This document shows, piece after piece, positions 1 through 5,373 of a DNA stretch of 8,764 nt. Positions within the stretch are counted from its first letter, which is position 1, and each line of letters starts with the position of its first letter. Origin of the DNA: Acidobacteria bacterium CG_4_9_14_3_um_filter_49_7 (lineage in GTDB: Bacteria; Acidobacteriota; Holophagae; Thermotomaculales; Thermotomaculaceae). The DNA is taken from positions 159 through 8,922 of the forward strand of contig PFTO01000137.1 of the NCBI GenBank assembly GCA_002789615.1, read 5' to 3'. Both the position numbers and the translations under genes were made by a program. The notes beneath the pieces are model-generated. The model was not told the origin of the DNA. It searched no databases and was given only the letters and a program-made list of their open reading frames with translations.

Positions 1-546
1 ATGATTTCCAACGGCTATATTAGTAAAGAACCAATGACGGATTTGTGTGAAGTGCTGGATGCAGTCAAAATCGATTTGAAAGCTTTCACCCAGAAATTCT
101 ACACTGAGATGGTGAGCGGAGAACTTAAACCGGTGCTGGATACCATTCGTGTGGTGAGAGGAGAGGGTACCTGGCTGGAGCTGGTGGTGCTGATTATTCC
201 CACATTGAATGACAGTTCAAAAGAGATCGACCGCATGACAAAATGGATTTATCGGGAACTGGGGCCGGACGTACCCCTTCATTTTTCACGATACTATCCC
301 ACGTTCATGCTGCAGAACATTCCACCCACGCCCCCAGAAACCCTGTACCGCTGCCGGAAGATTGCCCTGAACAATGGGCTTCACTTTGTGTACATCGGCA
401 ATATTCTCACAGACACAGCCAACACCTACTGTCCTCACTGCGGTGTTCTACTCATTGAACGGGCCGGATTCGCCGCGGAGATTGTGGGGATGAAGAAAAA
501 CAGGTGTAAAAAGTGTGGCCAGCTCATCCCCGGTGTGTTTGATTGA
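1..546 (+). CDS. amrS: AmmeMemoRadiSam system radical SAM enzyme AmrS, C-terminal half (5' end outside window)
   Basis: These 181 codons match the second half of AmrS, a radical SAM protein related to pyruvate formate-lyase activating enzymes. AmrS usually occurs with AmrA (AMMECR1 family) and AmrB (Memo family), and its reaction is not settled. Visible signs are the SNGYIS segment at residues 3-8, AVKIDLKAF at 21-29 (end of the SAM barrel), the family-typical HFSRYYP and PPTPPETL stretches at 94-100 and 108-115, and a C-terminal pair of CxxC motifs (C144/C147 and C169/C172) that probably binds zinc. The family is about 330-340 residues long and carries its CxxxCxxC iron-sulfur motif in the N-terminal half, which is absent here. 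The ATG at base 1 is therefore an internal methionine and roughly 150-160 residues lie upstream of the window. The gene ends with TGA and converges on the cytochrome gene. The family call is confident; its substrate is unknown. Confidence 0.88.
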   Translation: MISNGYISKEPMTDLCEVLDAVKIDLKAFTQKFYTEMVSGELKPVLDTIRVVRGEGTWLELVVLIIPTLNDSSKEIDRMTKWIYRELGPDVPLHFSRYYPTFMLQNIPPTPPETLYRCRKIALNNGLHFVYIGNILTDTANTYCPHCGVLLIERAGFAAEIVGMKKNRCKKCGQLIPGVFD

Positions 547-634
547 AGAAAGAGGAGAGAAAAGAGTGGGCCTCAGAAAATCAGGGAGTTTCCCGAAAGG
601 ACGAACCGCTTACACTAAATTAATGAGAAAAGAA

Positions 635-658
635 AACCGGGGATATTATTCCCCGGTT
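635..658. terminator. Bidirectional rho-independent terminator between amrS and the cytochrome gene
   Basis: A perfect 8-bp stem, AACCGGGG (635-642) with CCCCGGTT (651-658), encloses an 8-base loop that can close by one more A-T pair. On the minus strand the hairpin is followed by a T-rich run (TTTTCTTTTC, from 636 downwards), which suits termination of the cytochrome transcript. On the plus strand the tail (CGCCTTCTTTATCTTTA) is pyrimidine-rich but interrupted, so termination of amrS is probably weaker. Its position between two convergent genes supports the role. Confidence 0.8.
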
Positions 659-703
659 CGCCTTCTTTATCTTTATCTAGCGCCTAGTTTTACGCGTAAC
701 GCC

Positions 704-739
704 CACTGTTCAAAACGGAGAACGATTTTTTGAACAGTG
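704..739 (-). repeat. 12-bp perfect inverted repeat directly after the cytochrome stop codon
   Basis: CACTGTTCAAAA (704-715) is the exact reverse complement of TTTTGAACAGTG (728-739), with a 12-base spacer. It begins three bases past the TAA stop of the minus-strand cytochrome gene. In that transcript it would fold into a strong hairpin, but no T-run follows it, so it does not look like a terminator; the terminator candidate is about 50 bases further on. It could protect the 3' end of the mRNA or be a protein-binding site. A separate 10-bp palindrome, TTACGCGTAA, lies beside it at 690-699. Confidence 0.6.
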
Positions 740-741
740 TA

Positions 742-1047
742 TTACAGCGTAGCGATGTAGGTAGCCAGAGCTTTCAATTGCTCATCCGAGAGTTTTGCCA
801 CGTTGCGTTTCATGATGGCCTTTTTCTTGCCACCGTATGTTCCATCCTGATAGCCTTTCATTTTCTTGAAGAGAACGTCTGCTTTCTCTCCCTTCAATGG
901 CGCGCTGACGCCAAGCGCCTTTTTACTGCCGTCTTTTCCGTGGCAGGCTGAGCATCTCTTGAAGAGAGTTTTGCCGTCGGCAGAAAATGCGGAGACTGAC
1001 AGTGCCAGGAAGGCCCCGATAATAAGAATACTGAATATTTTTTTCAT
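742..1047 (-). CDS. Periplasmic monoheme cytochrome c, Desulfovibrio c553 type
   Basis: A 101-residue class I cytochrome c that carries electrons in the periplasm. Residues 1-22 form a Sec signal peptide (KK, then a hydrophobic core ILIIGAFLALSVSA); cleavage before A23 would leave a 79-residue protein starting ADGKTLF. Heme is attached at C32-S-A-C35-H36. M79 is the likely sixth ligand: the H36-to-M79 distance of 43 equals the H14-to-M57 distance recalled for Desulfovibrio vulgaris cytochrome c553, whose mature length is also 79. Segments such as KKMKGY-DG-YGG and SDE-LKALA are shared with that protein. The start is supported by GGAGG a few bases upstream (1052-1056). The gene has its own promoter (1077-1106) and a terminator (635-658), so it is probably monocistronic. 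The donor and acceptor are unknown; in Desulfovibrio, formate dehydrogenase and terminal oxidases have been proposed as partners. The family call is firm, the partner is not. Confidence 0.92.
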   Translation of the reverse strand: MKKIFSILIIGAFLALSVSAFSADGKTLFKRCSACHGKDGSKKALGVSAPLKGEKADVLFKKMKGYQDGTYGGKKKAIMKRNVAKLSDEQLKALATYIATL

Positions 1048-1076
1048 CTTTCCTCCAATGAAATAATTTCAAATTC

Positions 1077-1106
1077 ATTATTGTCCATTGTTTCCATTAC
1101 TGTCAA
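1077..1106 (-). promoter_or_regulatory. Sigma70-type promoter of the cytochrome c gene
   Basis: On the minus strand TTGACA (1106-1101, a perfect -35) is followed by an 18-base spacer and AATAAT (1082-1077, 5 of 6 matches to the -10 consensus). Transcription would begin near 1070, giving a short leader of about 23 bases that contains the GGAGG ribosome site. It implies that the cytochrome gene is expressed independently of the lipoprotein gene upstream of it. Confidence 0.7.
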
Positions 1107-1170
1107 GCCAGGCTCTTGTAAAATTTTTCTGCCTTACCGCTCACACCCGTTCAAATGCCCGCGGCTCGAC

Positions 1171-1965
1171 CTATTTTGCATTTACGTTGATACCAAAAAG
1201 CCGCCACTGGGGATATTCATAATGGTATGTCAATTTGAACAGAATGGTTGTATCTTTTGTAGGAAACTGCCCATTCAGGTGCAGTAGCCCGCCTTTGTCA
1301 AGGGCCGGTGTCTCATCGAAGACTGGGGTTACATCCTTTGCAATTGTAAGGTCGTATCCTTTTTCTTTGAACGTATTGAAAATGTCGTGAAGTTTCTGTG
1401 TCGTGATCTGGGTTTGCCAGACTTTTGAAATGTCCTGATAGAAAGGGTTGTAATCGTCCGCGTTAATGGCGGTTCCGAGAAGAACCACTGATTCCTGCGC
1501 CATTTTGTTCAATTCATCAATCGGTGGGATGGTGTTTTCTGCTTTCGGTTCATTTTCAGGAGAGGTTTTGGAAACACCGCCCCCTGTCAATGACAAATTA
1601 CTGATGCGCCATGTTTCTCCTTCTTTAACCAGGGAGATATCCATGGGGATAGCGGTTCCATTATTCAGGGTGACGGAGCCTTCAATTTTACCGGTTTGGT
1701 TCTTAAAGGAAACAGAGCTCCAGTTGGCAGATTTGTACTGAGTCAGCCCGTTGTCCTTCATGAAAGCGGAAAACTGCTGGAAACTGGTACTTTTCTTGAA
1801 AATTCCGGCGGTGGAATCGTATGCGGCCTGAAGATTACCACTTCCTACCAGCGTGAAAAACTTGTTTGCCGGTTCCGCCATTTTGTTTACCAATCCACAG
1901 GATACTGTTAATCCCAAGATCAGAATACTCATTGCTGTTATGCTGAAAAATCTCCTGGTTTTCAT
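1171..1965 (-). CDS. Putative lipoprotein with two tandem NTF2-like (DUF4864/DUF3887-like) domains
   Basis: I do not recognise a named gene. The 264-residue product starts with a positively charged end (MKTRR), a hydrophobic stretch, and a lipobox-like LTVSC with C23 as the likely lipidated cysteine. Glycine at +2 favours the outer membrane by the E. coli rule. The rest looks like two related domains, about 33-126 and 158-262, joined by a polar linker rich in Pro, Glu and Lys (about 128-150). Each begins with a helix ending in a short aromatic segment (AAYD, NPFYQ), then a second helix (SFQQFSAFMKDNG; KLHDIFNTFKEKG), then beta strands ending in a W-R motif (ETWRIS at 117-122, PQWRLF at 252-257). 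That order resembles small NTF2-like domains of unknown function. AAGGAGG (1971-1977) five bases before the ATG fixes the start. No partner is evident nearby, and the cytochrome gene downstream has its own promoter. Confidence 0.75.
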   Translation of the reverse strand: MKTRRFFSITAMSILILGLTVSCGLVNKMAEPANKFFTLVGSGNLQAAYDSTAGIFKKSTSFQQFSAFMKDNGLTQYKSANWSSVSFKNQTGKIEGSVTLNNGTAIPMDISLVKEGETWRISNLSLTGGGVSKTSPENEPKAENTIPPIDELNKMAQESVVLLGTAINADDYNPFYQDISKVWQTQITTQKLHDIFNTFKEKGYDLTIAKDVTPVFDETPALDKGGLLHLNGQFPTKDTTILFKLTYHYEYPQWRLFGINVNAK

Positions 1966-2014
1966 TCAATCCTCCTTCTGTTTTATACATGTTTGCCCGA
2001 ACGGGTTGGATACA

Positions 2015-2061
2015 GGCATATATCACACATTAAAAAAAATGTGAAATTCGGGTCATATGCC
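2015..2061 (-). repeat. Nested inverted repeats over the proximal lipoprotein promoter
   Basis: An outer 7-bp pair, GGCATAT (2015-2021) and ATATGCC (2055-2061), encloses an inner 6-bp pair, CACATT (2026-2031) and AATGTG (2038-2043), around an A-tract. The arms cover the -35, the spacer and the -10 of the candidate promoter at 2017-2045. If transcription starts at the more distal promoter, the same sequence would form a hairpin in the leader RNA. It may be an operator or a structured leader; nothing in the sequence identifies the regulator. Confidence 0.45.
2017..2045 (-). promoter_or_regulatory. Candidate proximal promoter of the lipoprotein gene
   Basis: Minus-strand TTCACA (2045-2040, 5 of 6 matches to the -35) is spaced 17 bases from TATATG (2022-2017, 4 of 6 matches to the -10). 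Transcription would start near 2010, about 45 bases before the ATG at 1965. The T-tract in the spacer would bend the DNA. It is weaker in sequence than the distal candidate at 2087-2114, and the two may be alternatives. Confidence 0.4.
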
Positions 2062-2086
2062 AGCCATTTTATGGAAACTCTCACAA

Positions 2087-2114
2087 ATTATATCCCATTT
2101 CCCGCCTTTTACAA
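2087..2114 (-). promoter_or_regulatory. Candidate distal promoter of the lipoprotein gene
   Basis: Minus-strand TTGTAA (2114-2109) is followed by a 16-base spacer and a perfect TATAAT (2092-2087). A start near 2080 would give a leader of about 115 bases containing the nested repeats at 2015-2061. The -35 lies between the arms of a 6-bp inverted repeat, CCGCCT (2102-2107) and AGGCGG (2123-2128), which could be an operator. Confidence 0.5.
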
Positions 2115-2252
2115 CTTTAAACAGGCGGAAAGCTCGAGTTGGACAAGATCCTTTTCATTTTTTCACATTCGGGTTTTACCGGAAGGGAAGGCGCTGTCGA
2201 GATGACCCGGCGGGCAAGGGTGAAAAGTGAGCCATTTGTTCTTTAAGAGTGA

Positions 2253-2281
2253 TTGATTGTGAGTGGGGCTTATGGTAGGAT
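2253..2281 (+). promoter_or_regulatory. Weak candidate promoter of the tgt-yajC-secDF operon
   Basis: TTGATT (2253-2258) and TAGGAT (2276-2281) are 17 bases apart and each matches the sigma70 consensus at 4 of 6 positions. A start near 2288 would leave a leader of about 38 bases before the tgt ATG. It is the best candidate seen in the gap on this strand, but matches of this quality occur by chance. Confidence 0.3.
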
Positions 2282-2325
2282 TTGGCCTTCTGAGATCGTG
2301 TGGCCATCGGGATTGAGGTACGGAA

Positions 2326-3444
2326 ATGTACGGTTTTACACTCTTAAAAACGGACAGGGAGACGGCTGCCAGGCGAGGTATGCTCCAAACCGCCCATGGG
2401 GAAGTACCAACGCCGATTTTTATGCCGGTGGGAACCCAGGGAACAGTGAAGGCATTGACTCCGGAAATGCTGAAGGATTGTGGTACTCGAATACTCCTCG
2501 GGAACACCTATCACCTGTTTCTTCGTCCCGGTGAGGATCTGGTTCAGGAAATGGGAGGGTTGCACCGGTTCATGAACTGGGATGGACCAATCCTTACGGA
2601 CAGCGGTGGATACCAGGTATTCAGCCTGGGGAAGCTGCGCAAGATCAAGGAGGAAGGGGTTTCTTTTCAGTCCCACATTGACGGATCCGCCCGGTTTCTG
2701 AGTCCGGAAAAGGCGGTGGAAATTCAGAATGCGCTGGGTTCGGATATTGTTATGGTACTGGATGAGTGTCCACCGTATCCGTCCGATTACGATTATATTG
2801 CAAAATCGCTGGACCTGACACTGCGCTGGGCAGAACGGTCCCGTGTTGTGTGGACAGAATCGGTGGCGGAATCCGGTCGATTCCAGTTCGGGATTGTACA
2901 GGGCGGAATGATAAAAGAGCTCCGTCAGCGCGCCACAGCAGCATTGGTAGAGATCGGGTTTGACGGATATGCGATTGGAGGGTTGTCTGTTGGAGAGCCA
3001 AAACATCTGATGTGGGAAGTTCTTTCCTATTCGGTGGACTGGTTGCCGGAAGACAAACCAAGATATTTGATGGGAGTGGGGAAACCGGAAGACATTCTGG
3101 ATGCGGTTTCACGGGGAGTGGATATGTTCGACTGCGTGTTGCCCACCCGCAATGCTAGGAACGGACAGCTATTTACCCGACTTGGGCCGATCAATATTAA
3201 GCGGGCGGAATTTCGCGAAGATAAGGGGCCGATTGATGAGAATTGTGACTGCTATACGTGCCGTAACTATTCCAGAGCCTACCTTCGGCATCTGTACCAG
3301 GCAAAAGAAATTCTCTCTTCTGTCCTTAACACTATCCATAACGTCCGTTTTTTTGTAGAATTGCTGGAAGATGTGAGAATGTCCATCGAGAATGGTGATT
3401 TCAATACATTTAAGACTGAATTTATGAGACGATATGAAGTTTGA
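2326..3444 (+). CDS. tgt: Bacterial tRNA-guanine transglycosylase
   Basis: A cytosolic enzyme that exchanges guanine at wobble position 34 of GUN-anticodon tRNAs for preQ1, on the way to queuosine. The 372 residues cover the full family length (E. coli about 375). The (beta/alpha)8 barrel shows TDSGGYQVFSL with general acid/base D92, the substrate loop GGLSVGE (218-224), MFDC with nucleophile D269, PTRNARNG (273-280), and the zinc site C307-x-C309-xx-C312 with H338. These spacings equal those of the Zymomonas enzyme (D280, C318, C320, C323, H349). The start is well fixed: GAGG lies seven bases before the ATG, and an in-frame TGA at 2314-2316 rules out an upstream start. It leads an operon with yajC, secD and secF, an order seen in many bacteria; queA is not next to it here. 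All catalytic residues are present. Confidence 0.97.
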   Translation: MYGFTLLKTDRETAARRGMLQTAHGEVPTPIFMPVGTQGTVKALTPEMLKDCGTRILLGNTYHLFLRPGEDLVQEMGGLHRFMNWDGPILTDSGGYQVFSLGKLRKIKEEGVSFQSHIDGSARFLSPEKAVEIQNALGSDIVMVLDECPPYPSDYDYIAKSLDLTLRWAERSRVVWTESVAESGRFQFGIVQGGMIKELRQRATAALVEIGFDGYAIGGLSVGEPKHLMWEVLSYSVDWLPEDKPRYLMGVGKPEDILDAVSRGVDMFDCVLPTRNARNGQLFTRLGPINIKRAEFREDKGPIDENCDCYTCRNYSRAYLRHLYQAKEILSSVLNTIHNVRFFVELLEDVRMSIENGDFNTFKTEFMRRYEV

Positions 3445-3449
3445 AAATT

Positions 3450-3454
3450 GGAGG
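3450..3454 (+). promoter_or_regulatory. Ribosome binding site that decides the yajC start
   Basis: GGAGG stands seven bases before a GTG at 3462. A possible TTG start at 3441, overlapping the tgt stop, has no such site in front and would put the GGAGG inside the gene. The GTG is therefore the better start. Confidence 0.75.
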
Positions 3455-3461
3455 TGTTCTG

Positions 3462-3791
3462 GTGTTTGAAACATACGCATACGCAGCGGGGGCAGGTGGC
3501 GCAGCCGCACAGCCCAACTGGATGGTACAATTTTTCCCACTGCTGGTGTTGTTTGGTATTTTTTATTTTATCCTGATACGACCCCAGCAGAAAAAGCAGA
3601 AGGTACTGCAAAATATGCTGAGCAGCCTGAAGGTTGGGGATAAAGTGATCACCAATGGCGGAGTCCATGGTGAAGTCGCCTTTGTCGGGGACAAGGTGTT
3701 GCACCTCAAAGTGGCGAATAATGTGAAGCTGGTATTCTCCAAAGGGGCGATTGCCGGTCTGCAGAATCCGGACGAAAACGGAAATCAGTGA
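3462..3791 (+). CDS. yajC: Sec translocon accessory protein YajC
   Basis: A small inner-membrane protein that associates with SecD and SecF next to the SecYEG channel; its exact role is unclear and it is usually dispensable. From the GTG start the product has 109 residues: a short Ala/Gly-rich N-terminal end, one membrane helix (about 21-39, ending FILIRPQQKKQK, the family signature), then a soluble basic domain with LKVGDKVITNGGVHGEV (56-72) and KVANNVKLVFSKGAI (83-97). Length and order are typical. It begins 17 bases after the tgt stop, with GGAGG at the right distance, and is followed after 19 bases by secD, so the three are almost certainly one transcript. Confidence 0.95.
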   Translation: MFETYAYAAGAGGAAAQPNWMVQFFPLLVLFGIFYFILIRPQQKKQKVLQNMLSSLKVGDKVITNGGVHGEVAFVGDKVLHLKVANNVKLVFSKGAIAGLQNPDENGNQ

Positions 3792-3810
3792 AGAGGGAGA
3801 AGTTGGCGAG

Positions 3811-5361
3811 ATGAAATTTAAGATCCTTTTTGTAGTGTTGTTGACGGCGGGGGCGGTTTACTATATTTATCCTCCGAAAGAGAAAATTAACCTGGGCCTG
3901 GACCTCCAGGGTGGTATCCATATGGTACTTCAGGTGGAGATGAAGGACGCCATGAAGGCGGAACTGGACAACTCGAAATCAAACCTGGAACGTATCCTTA
4001 AAGATGAGAAAGTAGACGTGAAGCAAGTCAAGGCCAATCCTGAACAACTGAAAATCATGGTCACCGGGGTTTCTGAGGACAAGGTGGAGAAGACCGAGAA
4101 GATTTTTGATGATTACATGTCCAGGTTCAATGTGAGTGATGATGGCGCCGGCGATTATACCTTATCCTTTAAGGGTGCTGAGGTAAAAGAGATTCGTAAG
4201 CAGGCCATGCGTCAGGCCCTGATCACCATTCACAACCGCGTGGATGCCTATGGGGTATCCGAACCGATTATTCAGCGCCAGGGACTGGAAAGTAACCGTA
4301 TCGTGGTGGAGTTGCCGGGTCTGGACGATCCCACCCGGGTGAAGAAATCTTTGTCTGAACCGGGCTGGCTGGAGTGGCGGCTCCTTGCCGCACCCAATTC
4401 TTTCAAATCAAAAGAGGATATTCTTGCAGCCAACAACGGAAAGATCCCTGACGGCACAGCCATTTTCCCATCAGAACCCAGTGCAAATGGTGGCATTGTG
4501 TGGTATCTGGTAAAGGACAGAGTGGAGCTGAACGGAAATGACATTAAAACAGCCCGGCGTTCTTCTGACCAGTTTGGAAGTCCCACTGTGGCATTTACAC
4601 TGAACCAGGCGGGTGTTTCCAAGTTTTCCAGGGTCACAACCGAACACAGGGGAGAGCGACTGGCAATTATTCTGGATAAGAAGGTCGTATCCGCGCCGAG
4701 TATCAACGAGCCCATCAATACTCCAAACGCGCAGATCACCGGTCATTTCACTATTGATGAATCGGAAGATCTGGCAATTAAGTTGCGGTCCGGAGCATTG
4801 CCGGCCAAGATGACTTTCCTGGAAGAACGCACAGTGGGACCGTCCCTTGGACGAGACTCGATTCGTAAAGGTGTACGATCTACGATGATGGGTTTGATTA
4901 TCGTAATGGGATTTATGCTGTTCTATTATAAAGCCGCTGGAATCAACGCGGATCTGGCACTGATACTCAATATGCTGTACCTGCTGGGTGGTATGGCCTA
5001 TTTTCACGCTACCCTCACTCTCCCCGGTATTGCCGGATTTATTCTGACAATTGGTATGGCCGTGGATGCCAACGTGCTTATTTTTGAACGCATCAAGGAA
5101 GAATTGCGGAATGGAAAGACACCAAAGTCTGCCATTGATGCCGGGTTCGCTAAAGCCATGTCGGCTGTATTGGACGGAAACATTACCACTCTGATTGCCG
5201 CCCTTTTCCTGTTCCAGTATGGAACCGGACCGGTCAAAGGGTTTGCGGTCACATTGAGTCTGGGTATTGTTGCCTCTTTGTTCACCGCTATTTACGTATC
5301 CAGGTGGTTCTTTGACCTCCGGTTGGCGGTATCACTTAACATCAAAAAGCTGAGCATTTGA
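3811..5361 (+). CDS. secD: Protein translocase subunit SecD
   Basis: An inner-membrane subunit of the SecDF complex, which uses the proton gradient to pull proteins from SecYEG on the periplasmic side. The 516 residues show a first membrane helix (about 4-20), the family signature INLGLDLQGGIHMVL (26-40), a large periplasmic region to about 350 including the P1 head, EERTVGPSLG (338-347), and then five membrane helices. TIGMAVDANVLIFERIKEE (413-431) contains D419, in the conserved motif thought to carry protons. It is shorter than E. coli SecD (615) but within the range of other bacteria. The ATG at 3811 is chosen over an in-frame ATG at 3751 because the latter lies inside yajC and would add a polar extension before the membrane helix; an AGAGGGAG stretch (3792-3799) provides a modest ribosome site. 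The stop is in the same frame as secF. Confidence 0.96.
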   Translation: MKFKILFVVLLTAGAVYYIYPPKEKINLGLDLQGGIHMVLQVEMKDAMKAELDNSKSNLERILKDEKVDVKQVKANPEQLKIMVTGVSEDKVEKTEKIFDDYMSRFNVSDDGAGDYTLSFKGAEVKEIRKQAMRQALITIHNRVDAYGVSEPIIQRQGLESNRIVVELPGLDDPTRVKKSLSEPGWLEWRLLAAPNSFKSKEDILAANNGKIPDGTAIFPSEPSANGGIVWYLVKDRVELNGNDIKTARRSSDQFGSPTVAFTLNQAGVSKFSRVTTEHRGERLAIILDKKVVSAPSINEPINTPNAQITGHFTIDESEDLAIKLRSGALPAKMTFLEERTVGPSLGRDSIRKGVRSTMMGLIIVMGFMLFYYKAAGINADLALILNMLYLLGGMAYFHATLTLPGIAGFILTIGMAVDANVLIFERIKEELRNGKTPKSAIDAGFAKAMSAVLDGNITTLIAALFLFQYGTGPVKGFAVTLSLGIVASLFTAIYVSRWFFDLRLAVSLNIKKLSI

Positions 5362-5373
5362 CGAGGTAATGAA

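Larger units (their letters stand above)
1966..2325. other. Divergent intergenic region with promoters and inverted repeats, no gene seen
   Basis: This 360-base gap lies between the lipoprotein gene (minus) and tgt (plus). The left half (to about 2130) is AT-rich and holds two candidate minus-strand promoters and two inverted repeats, listed separately. The right half holds a weak plus-strand promoter candidate and a 5-bp hairpin (TGGCC 2283-2287 with GGCCA 2302-2306) in the probable tgt leader. Open frames here are short, lack ribosome sites and have no recognisable protein character, so I call none of them. Confidence 0.6.

Noticed and set aside
1..3. ATG at base 1 as the true amrS start
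   Set aside because: The protein would lack the whole N-terminal half with the iron-sulfur cysteines; the residue aligns with an internal position of the family, so the window edge cuts the gene.
690..745. attC-like integron recombination site near the palindromes
   Set aside because: The 5' core (RYYYAAC) is violated by GCGTAAC and no GTTRRRY core is found at the other end; there is no cassette or integrase nearby.
1104..1118. Small CAAG/CTTG hairpin as terminator of the lipoprotein gene
   Set aside because: The stem is only 4 bp, has no T-run after it and overlaps the -35 of the cytochrome promoter.
2023..2044. CRP/FNR-type operator from the TCACA and TGTGA halves
   Set aside because: The half-sites are in the reverse order (TCACA then TGTGA) and too far apart for the TGTGA-N6-TCACA pattern.
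1993..2205. Open frame of about 70 codons in the divergent gap
   Set aside because: It has no ribosome site, overlaps promoter elements and reads as low-information sequence with no recognisable domain.
2220..2325. Possible preQ1 riboswitch in front of tgt
   Set aside because: The only hairpin seen (TGGCC/GGCCA at 2283-2306) has a 14-base loop, and the A-rich tail and pseudoknot pairing of known preQ1 classes are not visible.
2344..3006. Long minus-strand open frame opposite tgt, and similar antisense frames opposite secD, secF and rel
   Set aside because: They lie opposite strongly conserved genes, have no ribosome sites and show no protein family character, so they are by-products of codon use on the coding strand.
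3751..3810. Upstream in-frame ATG extending SecD by 20 residues
   Set aside because: It lies within yajC and would place a charged tail before the first membrane helix; the ATG at 3811 gives a normal SecD N-terminus.
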